In this document: positions 1-8,693 of the stretch, one piece after another
Position numbering within the stretch: position 1 is the first letter of the stretch
Layout: each line of letters opens with the position of its first letter
Origin: Sphingopyxis italica
GTDB taxonomy: Bacteria > Pseudomonadota > Alphaproteobacteria > Sphingomonadales > Sphingomonadaceae
Assembly (NCBI RefSeq): GCF_011926545.1
Contig: NZ_JAATIT010000001.1
Span: 529,969 to 593,968, forward strand
Reading direction: 5' to 3'
Length of the DNA: 64,000 nucleotides
Notes under the pieces: model-generated
Database searches by the model: none
Told to the model about the DNA's origin: nothing
The model's input: the letters and a program-made list of their open reading frames with translations, nothing else
Program-made: the position numbers and the translations under genes

Positions 1-54
1 CCTATCCGCCCGGGTCCATATTCGAACGATTATGCGAATTAGATAGGATATATC

Positions 55-1209
55 TTATTTATTTGGATCATGCAACGCGGAGGCTATTTTCGCCTGCATC
101 CGCCGGAAATCATCGATCCACGCATAGTTGAATGCCGCAGTGCCATCGGCATTCGGCCGGATCGTGCGCCCCGCATAGACGCTGTTGAGCAGCCAGGGCG
201 TCTTCTTCGGGCCGAAATTGTTCGACATCGAACTGCCCTGCTTGAAGCCGTATGTCGCAACCGCGAGCCGCCCGGTGTCGCGGAATATCTTCATCTGGTT
301 GGCGAGATAATGTTTGCGGTTTTCGAACCACGGGCTCATCCGCAGGAAATCGTCCCATTGCTCCTTGGGAAAAGGCGTCTCGAGCGCGGCGTGGATGATC
401 TGCCAGTTCTGCGCGGTGCGCGGCGCCTGATATTTATCGGCGAAGGCCGGGGCGACCGGCTTGGTCAGATTTTTCTGCCACCAGCCGACGAGCGAGAATT
501 CGGTGACGATGAACGTCTGCTCGGGGCGCATTCTCGGCAAAATATAGTCGAGAAACGCCTTCGATAGCTCGATTTTGGGAACATGGGGGTGGATGTTGAC
601 GCCCTCGATCGCGGGCGTCGCTTTCACGAACGCCAGCCAGCGTTCGGTCGACGGCGTGATATTTTTCTTGAGGTCGAGCCGGTTGAGCGCCCCCATATAG
701 AGCCTCGTCTTGCAGTCGCTGCCGCAGTTCGCGTTGCGATAGGCGATGATGCGCCCCGCCATCGCTTCGTAAAAGGCATTGAGGTCGAGGTCGCGGTCCT
801 GCTCGCGCGTTTCGAAATAGGGCTCGTTGCCGATCACCAATATATCGACCTTGCCCATCACCAGCGGCAAAACCGCATCGAGCCGCGCGAGTTCGCGTGC
901 GAACGCCGCGCTTCCCGCCTCGGGAAAATCGCGGTCCTTTTGCGGCCATTTGAGCGTGAAGATCGTCTTGTATCCGCGCGCGCCGGCTTCAAGCGTCGTG
1001 CGGATGGCGCCATGTCCGGCCGCCCCGCGATCGACCTGCGGCATCGGCAGGAACAGACGGATCCATTTCGCCCCCGCGCTATCGAGTTCGCGATAGTCGA
1101 CATCTTCGTAGTGCTCGTTGAAATTGGCGCCGAGCGCCCCCTGCGCCGCGGCAGCGACCGGCTGCAACGCCAGTATCAAACCTGCCACTCCAACCCATTT
1201 CCTCAGCAT
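55..1209 (-). CDS. Secreted clan-A-like TIM-barrel glycosidase, family unassigned
   Basis: Predicted exported protein of 384 aa. The start at 1209 was chosen over the upstream in-frame Met (1233) because GGGGGAGGATGAA lies directly in front of it and the product then begins with a clean signal peptide (MLRKW, hydrophobic core, cleavage near AAAQG, residue 23). The body has the look of a (beta/alpha)8 glycosidase: a GNEPY motif at about residue 129 and a VTEFS motif at about residue 237 sit where clan GH-A enzymes carry the acid/base and nucleophile glutamates. I cannot assign a GH family. It is transcribed divergently from a sulfatase at 1297, with only 87 bp between the starts, and lies beside a carbohydrate-type TBDR, so a role in degrading a sulfated glycan is inferred. 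The substrate is unknown. Confidence 0.75.
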   Translation of the reverse strand: MLRKWVGVAGLILALQPVAAAAQGALGANFNEHYEDVDYRELDSAGAKWIRLFLPMPQVDRGAAGHGAIRTTLEAGARGYKTIFTLKWPQKDRDFPEAGSAAFARELARLDAVLPLVMGKVDILVIGNEPYFETREQDRDLDLNAFYEAMAGRIIAYRNANCGSDCKTRLYMGALNRLDLKKNITPSTERWLAFVKATPAIEGVNIHPHVPKIELSKAFLDYILPRMRPEQTFIVTEFSLVGWWQKNLTKPVAPAFADKYQAPRTAQNWQIIHAALETPFPKEQWDDFLRMSPWFENRKHYLANQMKIFRDTGRLAVATYGFKQGSSMSNNFGPKKTPWLLNSVYAGRTIRPNADGTAAFNYAWIDDFRRMQAKIASALHDPNK

Positions 1210-1234
1210 TTCATCCTCCCCCTCACGCCGCAAA

Positions 1235-1286
1235 CTTGACTCATCTTAATTATACGATAATACAGATATAACGAAAGATGAGCAAG
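1235..1286. promoter_or_regulatory. Inverted repeat in the divergent glycosidase/sulfatase promoter region
   Basis: Arms CTTGACTCATCTT (1235-1247) and AAGATGAGCAAG (1275-1286) are reverse complements except for one extra base, and flank a 27-bp AT-rich centre midway between two divergent starts. Such symmetry fits a shared operator or paired promoter elements. The right arm runs up to the Shine-Dalgarno of the sulfatase. No cognate regulator is encoded next to it. Confidence 0.35.
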
Positions 1287-1296
1287 GGAGGGATAG

Positions 1297-2754
1297 ATGA
1301 AATCGGCACGACGTACGCGTCGATGGGCGATGGGGGCGGCAGGAGCCGCCCTTTTCGCGATGCTCGGCACCGCGATCGTCCCCGCCCACGGTTTCGCGCC
1401 GAGCCTCGCGCCAGCAGACGCGGCTCCGCGCGCACCGGCGCCGGAACCGAACATCCTCTTCATTCTGATCGACGACATGGGATTTGCCGACCTCTCGCTG
1501 ACCGGCAACAAGCTGGTCGCCACGCCGAACATCGACGCCCTCGCGCGCGACGGCATGGTGATGACGCAATTCTATGACGCGGCGCCGATCTGCTCGCCCT
1601 CGCGCGCCGGGTTTATGACCGGCCGCTTTCCCGCGCGCGACCGCTTCGTCACCTATATCGACGGCCGGAAGCGCAACCGCGCCTTCGGCCAGGCCGACTG
1701 GCTCGACCCGTCGCTTCCGGTGCTGCCGCGCTTGATGCGGCAGGCGGGCTATGCCACCGGCCATTTCGGCAAATGGCACCTCGGCGGCGGCCGCGACATC
1801 GGCGACGCGCCGCTCCCCTCGGCCTATGGCTTCGACGAAAGCTATACGCAGTGGGAAGGCCTCGGCCCACGCGTCCTGCCGACCGATCTCACCAACCGGC
1901 TCGGGCAGCAAAGCGCCGAACTCGGTCAGGGCCCGGTCGAATGGCTGCCGCGCGCGAAGATTACCGGTCGCTTTGTCGACAAGACGCTCGATTTCGTCGG
2001 GCGCAGCAAGGACCGTCCGTGGTTCGCGCAGCTGTGGCTGACCGACATGCACACACCGTGGGTGCCCAGCGCCGAGCAGCTCGCCGCCACCAAGGGCAAG
2101 GGCGCGACGCCGCGCGAGGACCAGTTCCTTGCCGTGCTCGTCGCGATGGATGCCGAGATCGGCCGGCTCATCGACGGGCTGCGGCAGGCGGGCGAACTCG
2201 ACGATACGCTGATCGTCTTCACCTCGGACAATGGCCCCACCATCGGCGCCAACGCGCCGGGGTCGGCGGCGCCCTACCGCGGCCGGAAAGCGAGCCTCTA
2301 TGAAGGCGGCATCCGCCAGCCCTTGATCATCCGCTGGCCCGGCCATATCGCCGCCGGCGGCCGCGATGCGCAGAGCGTGGCGCAGGCGGTGGACCTGCTG
2401 CCGACGCTCGCCGCGATCACCGGCGCCCCCACGCCTGCGGGGATCGACGGCATCGACATGTCCGCCGCATGGCGCGGCCGGCCGATCGCGTCGCGTCCCG
2501 ATATTTACAGCCATATCGCCCGCCCCGGCGGCGAAGCTTTCGGACCGCTCTATTCGATCCGGTCAGGCCCTTGGAAACTACTGATGAACGCCGACGGCGG
2601 CAGTGCAGAACTCTATAATATCGAAGACGATCCACGGGAACAGCGTGACCGGCAGGCCGATGCCCCCGCGATCGCGGCCAAGCTGTCGGCAAGACTTTCA
2701 AAATGGATCGCCGGCCTGCCGCCGCCGGCCTTGCCGCGACGCCGCGCGATGTAG
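1297..2754 (+). CDS. Exported type I (formylglycine) sulfatase
   Basis: 485-aa sulfatase of the alkaline-phosphatase superfamily, predicted to hydrolyse sulfate esters in the periplasm or outside the cell. The N-terminus (basic RRTRRW, then hydrophobic stretch to about residue 31) is a signal peptide. The metal-binding motif ILIDDMG is at residues 56-62, and the signature C-S-P-S-R starts at about residue 99, where the Cys must be oxidised to formylglycine. Start ATG follows AAGGGAGGG. The enzyme's maturation would need a formylglycine-generating enzyme, and one with both catalytic cysteines is encoded at 31250-32266. Followed 85 bp later by a TBDR, so uptake and desulfation are probably coupled. 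Substrate not deducible. Confidence 0.92.
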   Translation: MKSARRTRRWAMGAAGAALFAMLGTAIVPAHGFAPSLAPADAAPRAPAPEPNILFILIDDMGFADLSLTGNKLVATPNIDALARDGMVMTQFYDAAPICSPSRAGFMTGRFPARDRFVTYIDGRKRNRAFGQADWLDPSLPVLPRLMRQAGYATGHFGKWHLGGGRDIGDAPLPSAYGFDESYTQWEGLGPRVLPTDLTNRLGQQSAELGQGPVEWLPRAKITGRFVDKTLDFVGRSKDRPWFAQLWLTDMHTPWVPSAEQLAATKGKGATPREDQFLAVLVAMDAEIGRLIDGLRQAGELDDTLIVFTSDNGPTIGANAPGSAAPYRGRKASLYEGGIRQPLIIRWPGHIAAGGRDAQSVAQAVDLLPTLAAITGAPTPAGIDGIDMSAAWRGRPIASRPDIYSHIARPGGEAFGPLYSIRSGPWKLLMNADGGSAELYNIEDDPREQRDRQADAPAIAAKLSARLSKWIAGLPPPALPRRRAM

Positions 2755-2839
2755 CGCGCTCCCGCGAGGCTAGAAACGCGCACACTTTATTTTATCATAT
2801 TAATTATATATATAACCAACAACCAAGGGGGAGAGTTTA

Positions 2840-5578
2840 ATGCGAAACCGAATAATCCTGGCGTGCACCACGTCGGCCTTGGCGCTTGTCGCCATGCCGT
2901 CGGCCGCACTGGCGCAGGACCAAGATGGACAGGTCACCGTCGAGTCGGCGCCCGAGGACCCGACGGCGGACGACGCGATCGTCGTAACCGCGATCCAGCG
3001 CAGCCTCGCGACGTCGCAGGCGATCAAGCAAGACTCCGACCAGATCGTCGATTCGATCGTAGCCGAGGATATCGGCAAGCTGCCCGACGTGACCGCGACC
3101 GAGTCGCTCGCCCGCATCACCGGCGTTCAGGTCGATTATGCCAACGGCACCGCCGCCGGCACCCGTGTTCGCGGCCTGCCCAACATCGCCACCACCTATA
3201 ACGGGCGCGAACTCTTCACTGGCCAGGGCCGCGCGGTCGCGCTTCAGGATTTTCCATCGAGCAGCATCGCGCGCATCGACGTCTATAAATCGGGCAGCGC
3301 CAATCTGCTCGAACCCGGCGTTGCGGGTCTGATCGACGTGCGCGCGCGCAAGCCGCTCGACTTCAAGGGCGACCGCATCGCCGGCGGCGTCAGCGGCGTA
3401 CACTGGAAACAGTCGCAGAAACTGGGCGTCGACGCGAACCTTCTGCTCAGCAAGCGGTGGGAAACGGGTATCGGCGACATCGGCTTCCTGATCGAGGGGT
3501 CCTATACCGACCTCAAATTCCTCGATTCCTCGCGCAACGTCGCGCAGGCGATTCTCAGCCGCAACGTCGCGGGCCTCGGCACGATCCGTTACCCTTCGTT
3601 CGTGAACATCAACTACAATACCGCCGACCGCTACCGGCCGTCGGTGGCAACCGCGCTGCAATGGCGCCCGAGCAACGAACTCGAACTCTATGCCGACTTC
3701 CTGTTCCAGGGCTATCGGAGCAGCGGGTACGGCAGCAACCTTCAGATCAACTCGGGCGTCCAGGCCAACCTGACCGACATCGAGCTGTTCCCCGGCACCA
3801 ACAAGGTCAAGAGCATGACCGCAAGCGCCGGCGGCGTTCCGACGGGCAACCAGAATGTCGTCACTGGCAAGACCGACACCTATCAGGCGGGCACCGGCTT
3901 CATCTGGAAGCGCGACGGCCTGAAGATCACCGGCGACGTCGCCTTCACCGATTCGACCTACACCCGCGAAACGACGCAGTTCAACTATTCGCTCGTCGTG
4001 CCGCAGCCGACGCGTACCTATGATTTCGACACCGACATCGGCGCCGGCGGCGGCGGGGTCGTCGTGTCCAATTTCCCCGTCAACGATCCCGCGCGCTATC
4101 GCATGGTGGCGCTCGGCGAAAATGGCGAGCAGAGTCACGGCCGCGACTGGCAGGGGCGACTCGACCTCGACTACCGGATGGGTCCGACGGGCATCACCAA
4201 CGTCCAGGCGGGTGTCCGCTTCAACAGCCGCGATTTCGACTTCGCCAACTATTCGGAAAGGGGCAACGCGCCCGCCGGTCAATTCTATTCGCTGCTGCCG
4301 CTCGACTATCACACCGTCGCCCCGGGTTTCCGCGGCGACAAGGTGCCGATCACGCGCGTCTTCCTGACCCCGACGGCCGACAGCATCATGGGGAATCTGG
4401 ACTTCCTGCGCGATCTTACGGGCGACCGCACCGAAGTCCCGCCGTTCGATCGGGTCTTTTTCGGGAATGAAAAGGGATATGCGGGCTATGTCCAGGGCCG
4501 CTATGCCTTCGACCTCGGCAGCATGACGGTCGATGGCCTCGTCGGCCTTCGCGCCGTGCGCACCGAGACCGAGATCAACGGGTTCGACCGGGTGACCGAG
4601 GGTGGTGAGACGATCTTGCGGCCGGTATCGCGCAGCAAATCCTATACCGATTTCCTGCCCAACGTCAGCGCGCGCCTGCGCCTGACGCCCAAGCTGCAGC
4701 TTCGCCTCGCCTTCACGGAGACACGGACGCGGCCCGGTTTCGGAGATCTGAATCCCTCGCTCACGATCGGCGCCCCGGCCACGATCTGCACGCCCAGCCC
4801 GGACGATCCGGAGGCAGGGCCGGACAATCCCAATTGCGTCCGCACCTCGAACGGCGGCAACGCCGATCTCGAGCCGATCAAGTCGCAAAACTACGACGCG
4901 TCGCTCGAATGGTATTTCTCGCGCGGCGGCTCGCTCACGCTCGGTCTTTTCCAGCGCGACGTGACCGGCTTCATCTCCGACTTCACGACCGATGTGGAGG
5001 ACGCCGAATTCGGCCGCCTGCGCGTCACGCGGCCGTTCAACGGCGGCAAAGGCCGGCTGCGCGGCATCGAGGCGGCGTTCCGCACCTTCCTCCGCTTCCC
5101 GCAACTGCCCGAATGGCTGCAGAATTTCGGCGTCCTCGCAAACTACACCTATATCGATCATGGAACCGAATTGCCCGAGGCGCTGGCCGAAAGTCTGCCG
5201 GGCCAGCAGCGGATCGCGGGGGTGTCGAACCATATTGCGAACGCATCGGTCTTTTACGAGAACCAGTCCTTCTCGGCGCGGCTTTCGTATAATTACCGGT
5301 CGGATTTCGTGGTCGTCTATAACCGCGTGAACGACCCGTCGCTCGGCGCAGGGGTGCTTGGCCCGACGCTTCCCGTGGTCGAAGACGGCCGCGGCAGCCT
5401 CGACTTCAACGCCACGCTCGATCCGACGAAGAATGTCACCATCGCGTTCAGCGCAACGAACTTGCTCGGCGCGGCGGCGACCAACCACCGGCAATATGAC
5501 GCCGAGGGCAACACCTATCCGTGGCAGACGCGTTTCCTCGAGACGATCTACCGCGTCGGCGTCCGTTTTCGTTTCTGA
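2840..5578 (+). CDS. TonB-dependent receptor, carbohydrate-uptake type
   Basis: 912-aa outer-membrane receptor. Signal peptide (cleavage near ALAQD, residue 25), TonB-box-like DDAIVVTAI at about 45-53, plug domain with AEDIGKLPDVTATESL and RVRGLPN motifs, then a 22-strand-type beta-barrel ending in the terminal aromatic RVGVRFRF. The EDIGKLPDxxxxESL plug motif is typical of the Xanthomonas/Caulobacter carbohydrate TBDR group. Strong Shine-Dalgarno AAGGGGGAGAG before the ATG. Flanked by two sulfatases and a secreted glycosidase, it probably imports oligosaccharides released from a sulfated polysaccharide. It is followed by a clear intrinsic terminator. Confidence 0.95.
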   Translation: MRNRIILACTTSALALVAMPSAALAQDQDGQVTVESAPEDPTADDAIVVTAIQRSLATSQAIKQDSDQIVDSIVAEDIGKLPDVTATESLARITGVQVDYANGTAAGTRVRGLPNIATTYNGRELFTGQGRAVALQDFPSSSIARIDVYKSGSANLLEPGVAGLIDVRARKPLDFKGDRIAGGVSGVHWKQSQKLGVDANLLLSKRWETGIGDIGFLIEGSYTDLKFLDSSRNVAQAILSRNVAGLGTIRYPSFVNINYNTADRYRPSVATALQWRPSNELELYADFLFQGYRSSGYGSNLQINSGVQANLTDIELFPGTNKVKSMTASAGGVPTGNQNVVTGKTDTYQAGTGFIWKRDGLKITGDVAFTDSTYTRETTQFNYSLVVPQPTRTYDFDTDIGAGGGGVVVSNFPVNDPARYRMVALGENGEQSHGRDWQGRLDLDYRMGPTGITNVQAGVRFNSRDFDFANYSERGNAPAGQFYSLLPLDYHTVAPGFRGDKVPITRVFLTPTADSIMGNLDFLRDLTGDRTEVPPFDRVFFGNEKGYAGYVQGRYAFDLGSMTVDGLVGLRAVRTETEINGFDRVTEGGETILRPVSRSKSYTDFLPNVSARLRLTPKLQLRLAFTETRTRPGFGDLNPSLTIGAPATICTPSPDDPEAGPDNPNCVRTSNGGNADLEPIKSQNYDASLEWYFSRGGSLTLGLFQRDVTGFISDFTTDVEDAEFGRLRVTRPFNGGKGRLRGIEAAFRTFLRFPQLPEWLQNFGVLANYTYIDHGTELPEALAESLPGQQRIAGVSNHIANASVFYENQSFSARLSYNYRSDFVVVYNRVNDPSLGAGVLGPTLPVVEDGRGSLDFNATLDPTKNVTIAFSATNLLGAAATNHRQYDAEGNTYPWQTRFLETIYRVGVRFRF

Positions 5579-5601
5579 TCCCATCCTCCAAGGGAACATC
5601 G

Positions 5602-5640
5602 GCCCGCAATCGCCATCCGGCGATTGCGGGCTTTCTTTTT
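5602..5640 (+). terminator. Rho-independent terminator of the TBDR gene
   Basis: Perfect 13-bp GC-rich stem (5602-5614 with 5619-5631; arm CCCGCAATCGCC), ATCC loop, then TTTCTTTTT. It lies 23 bp after the TBDR stop and before the convergent sulfatase. Confidence 0.9.
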
Positions 5641-5664
5641 GGGGCGAGGCGCGCCCCGGCTGCA

Positions 5665-7416
5665 TCATGCGCCGGCCGCGGCCTGCGCGGCACGCTTGCG
5701 TTTGCCCTTGCCGTGCTTGCCCTTGCCCGGCGCCTTGCCGCCCTCCAGCCGGCCCTTGATCACGCCGCCGTCGACCTTGTTCGGCCACGGATCGACGAAG
5801 CTCTTCGCGGCCCAGTCGTTCCATTGCTGCGTCATACGCGCGGCGATGTCGGGGTGCGCGGCGGCAAGATCGCGGGTCTCGGTCCGGTCGGTGCTCATGT
5901 CGTAAAGCTGCCAGGGGGCGCCGAACTGCGCGACCAGCTTCCACTTGCCGTCGCGCACCGCCTTGTTGCCCTCATGCTCCCAGAATATCGGCACGCTGCG
6001 CGTCAGCGGCTTGCCATCGAATGCGCCGGCGAAGCTGCGCCCCGACATCGGACGGATGTCGTGCCCGTCGAAGCGCGCGGGATATTTGGCGCCGGCGAGT
6101 TCGGCCAGCGTCGGCATGACATCGACCAGATGGCCGGGCTCGCGCACCATCGTGCCGCGGACCTTCGCGTCGATCCCGGCGGGCCACGAGGCGATCAGCG
6201 GCGTCGCGATGCCGCCTTCCTCGGCATAATGTTTGAAATAGCGGAACGGCGTGTTCTGGAGCGTCGCCCAGTTGAGCCCGACGAAGATGTTCGAATATTT
6301 GCCGCCCCACGGCGCCGCGCCGGTGCGGCCGTCAGGGCCGCTTTCGGCGTTGCCGCCATTGTCCGACATGAAGAGAATGAGCGTATTGTCGAACTCACCG
6401 CGCGCCTTCAAATCGGCGACGAGCGTTCCGATCGCCTTGTCCATGCGCGAGATGGCGGCGGCATAGACCGCCATGATCGTGTCGAACCGCTCCTTGTCGG
6501 CGGCGGGCAGCTTATCCCAGTCATAGGCTTCCGGCAGCACATCGGGCAGCGTCGCGTCAGCCGCGATCAAGCCCGTCTTCTTCTGGCGCTCGAACCGGTC
6601 GCGGCGCAGCTGATCCCAGCCCGCCATATATTTGCCTTTGAATTTCGCGATCTCGTCGGCGGGCGCCATCACCGGAAAGTGGACCGCGGTGAACGGCAGA
6701 TAGAGGAAGAAGGGTTTGCCCGCCACCTTCGCCTCGTCGACGAAACGCACGGTCCAGTCGACGAGCATGTCCGACGCATACCATTCGCCCTTCCCCACTT
6801 CGGGCGAATCGAGCCGCGCCTGCCGGCCGTCGATCGTAACGAAGGTCCGCCCCTTGCCCGGCTGATCGGGGAAATAGGTTCCGCCTTTCTGGAACATCGA
6901 CCGGTCGAATCCCACCGCTTTCGGCGGCGTGCCATGCTGTGCGCCGACATGCCATTTGCCCGCCATGCCGGTGAAATAACCTGCGGGCTTCAGCACCTCG
7001 GCGATCGTGACCGCGCGGTCGGCGAGCCGTCCCTGAAAGCCGCCGAGACCGGGACGCACGATGCTGTCGAGGCCGCCCATCCCCGCCTCGTGCGGATAGA
7101 GCCCCGTCAGCAGCGACGCACGCGACGGGCTGCAGCGCGCTGAATTGTAGAATTGCGTGAAGCGGAGGCCGTTCGCGGCCAGCGCGTCGAGATTCGGCGT
7201 CGGGATCTCGCTGCCATAAGGGCCGATGTCCGAAAACCCCATGTCGTCGACGAGGATGACGATCACATTGGGGCGCTTTGCCTGCTGGGCGGCCGCCAAG
7301 GCGGCGGGCCGGGCCGGGGTCTGCGCGGTCGCGGGAAGCGCGCATGGGCCGGCGAGCAGGGCCAGCGCGGTTGCGGTCGTGGCGGTGGCGCGCAGGACGG
7401 ACTTCACGATGTTCAT
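5665..7416 (-). CDS. Exported arylsulfatase with basic C-terminal tail
   Basis: 583-aa type I sulfatase. Signal peptide ends near PATAQ (about residue 31), metal motif ILVDDMG at 54-60, and sulfatase signature C-S-P-S-R starting at about residue 95, followed by ASLLTGLYP. Length and motif order fit arylsulfatase A/AtsA-type enzymes. ATG is preceded by AGGGGAATATGT. The last 25 residues are an unusual Lys/Gly/Arg/Ala-rich tail (KAPGKGKHGKGKRKR) with no family counterpart I know, which could bind an anionic glycan or the cell surface. Convergent with the TBDR at 2840. The Cys-type active site implies dependence on the formylglycine-generating enzyme at 31250. Confidence 0.93.
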   Translation of the reverse strand: MNIVKSVLRATATTATALALLAGPCALPATAQTPARPAALAAAQQAKRPNVIVILVDDMGFSDIGPYGSEIPTPNLDALAANGLRFTQFYNSARCSPSRASLLTGLYPHEAGMGGLDSIVRPGLGGFQGRLADRAVTIAEVLKPAGYFTGMAGKWHVGAQHGTPPKAVGFDRSMFQKGGTYFPDQPGKGRTFVTIDGRQARLDSPEVGKGEWYASDMLVDWTVRFVDEAKVAGKPFFLYLPFTAVHFPVMAPADEIAKFKGKYMAGWDQLRRDRFERQKKTGLIAADATLPDVLPEAYDWDKLPAADKERFDTIMAVYAAAISRMDKAIGTLVADLKARGEFDNTLILFMSDNGGNAESGPDGRTGAAPWGGKYSNIFVGLNWATLQNTPFRYFKHYAEEGGIATPLIASWPAGIDAKVRGTMVREPGHLVDVMPTLAELAGAKYPARFDGHDIRPMSGRSFAGAFDGKPLTRSVPIFWEHEGNKAVRDGKWKLVAQFGAPWQLYDMSTDRTETRDLAAAHPDIAARMTQQWNDWAAKSFVDPWPNKVDGGVIKGRLEGGKAPGKGKHGKGKRKRAAQAAAGA

Positions 7417-7655
7417 ACATATTCCCCTGTCGACGATTGAATTGACCTATTTATCCTACAATAATTGTCGCAGAAGTATGTTAGTCACTGTCGGGTGCGC
7501 TGGCCCGCTCGAAAGCCGACGCGATCCCTCGCCGGTCGGGCTGGCGACCATGGTCCGGAGATATAGCTTATAGTTATGGGCCTGCCTCGCCTTTGAAGAC
7601 GCGCGCGCCGGGGGCTTCGAGCATGATGCCCCTGTCCCCACCTGAGAGGCCTTTC

Positions 7656-8693
7656 ATGATCGCCAGCCCCTACCTCCTCTATCTTGGCCATGTGAACGAC
7701 GAAGTCGGCATCAAGACTTCGCGCGGCCTCGCGGTTTTCCGGCCCGACGATTGCGTCGGCGAATTTCGCCACGACGATTGCGAGCTGACGCTGGGCCTCC
7801 CGCGCATGGGCTTTGCCGAAGCGGTCGCCGCGGGCGCCCGGACGCTCGTGCTCGGCATCGCCAATGCGGGCGGCAAGATGGGCGACGATCTGGTTCGCGA
7901 CGCCGTCGCGGCGATCGAGGCCGGGCTCGACGTCGCCTCGGGCCTCCACAACCGGCTGCGCGACGAGCCGGCACTGGTCGAAACGGCCGGGCGCCACGGC
8001 CGCACGCTCCACGACGTGCGCGATCCGCGCCCCGACATTCCGATCGGCAACGGCAAGCCGCGCGCCGGCAAGCGGCTGCTCGCCGTCGGCACCGATTGTT
8101 CGGTCGGCAAGATGTACGCGACCCTCTGCCTCGAACGCGCGATGCACGCGCGCGGCATGAAGGCCGATTTCCGCGCGACGGGCCAGACCGGCATCCTGAT
8201 CGCGGGCAGCGGCGTGCCGCTCGACGCGGTGATCGCCGATTTCATCTCGGGCGCGATCGAACAGCTGTCGCCGCCGCGCGACGATGATGGCTGGGACCTG
8301 ATCGAGGGTCAGGGCTCGCTCTTCCACCCCTCCTTCGCCGGGGTTTCGACGGGCCTCCTCCACGGCGCGCAGCCCGACGCGCTGTTACTGTGCCACGACC
8401 CCGTGCGCCCGCACATGCGCGGGCTGCCGCATTATCCGATGCCGGGTCTTCGCGAGACGCTCGACGCGAACCTCCAGGTCGCGCGGCTCACCAACCCCGA
8501 CGTCCGCGCCGTCGGCGTCGCGCTCAACACGTCCAAGCTGTCCGCCGCCGAGGCCGAACGGCTGTGCGCCGAAACCGCCGACGCGCTCGGCCTGCCCTGC
8601 ACCGACCCCTTTTCCATGGGCGTCGACCCCATCATCGACTGGATCGTCAAATGCTTCGAACCCTCGCCGCGCAAAGCGACGCTTTCCCTCTAG
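7656..8693 (+). CDS. dgcN: DUF1611 N-acetyltransferase-like protein DgcN, D-glutamate catabolism
   Basis: 345-aa member of the DUF1611 family. Together with DgcA the family has been described as a D-glutamate catabolic pair: DgcN acetylates D-Glu and DgcA racemises N-acetyl-Glu. Visible features are an N-terminal alpha/beta domain and a C-terminal NTPase-like domain with the P-loop-like G-T-D-C-S-V-G-K-M at about residue 146, and the conserved GQGSLFHP and HDPxRPHMRG segments. I chose ATG 7656 (GAGAGG 9 bases upstream; MIASPYLLYLGH is a typical family N-terminus) over the longer reading from 7593. It overlaps dgcA by 43 bp, so the two are certainly co-expressed. Cytoplasmic; neighbours supply N-acyl-D-amino-acid deacylases and a transporter. 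Confidence 0.85.
   Translation: MIASPYLLYLGHVNDEVGIKTSRGLAVFRPDDCVGEFRHDDCELTLGLPRMGFAEAVAAGARTLVLGIANAGGKMGDDLVRDAVAAIEAGLDVASGLHNRLRDEPALVETAGRHGRTLHDVRDPRPDIPIGNGKPRAGKRLLAVGTDCSVGKMYATLCLERAMHARGMKADFRATGQTGILIAGSGVPLDAVIADFISGAIEQLSPPRDDDGWDLIEGQGSLFHPSFAGVSTGLLHGAQPDALLLCHDPVRPHMRGLPHYPMPGLRETLDANLQVARLTNPDVRAVGVALNTSKLSAAEAERLCAETADALGLPCTDPFSMGVDPIIDWIVKCFEPSPRKATLSL

Noticed and set aside
2837-5944. 1035-codon minus-strand open frame opposite the TBDR
   Set aside because: It is a high-GC shadow of the receptor gene: Arg/Ala/Val-rich, no domain, no ribosome-binding site, while the plus strand encodes a complete TBDR.
7559-7580. ATAGC-N5-GTTAT upstream of dgcN as a LysR box
   Set aside because: Arms are imperfect and the spacing differs from the site at 16795, so the two do not support each other.
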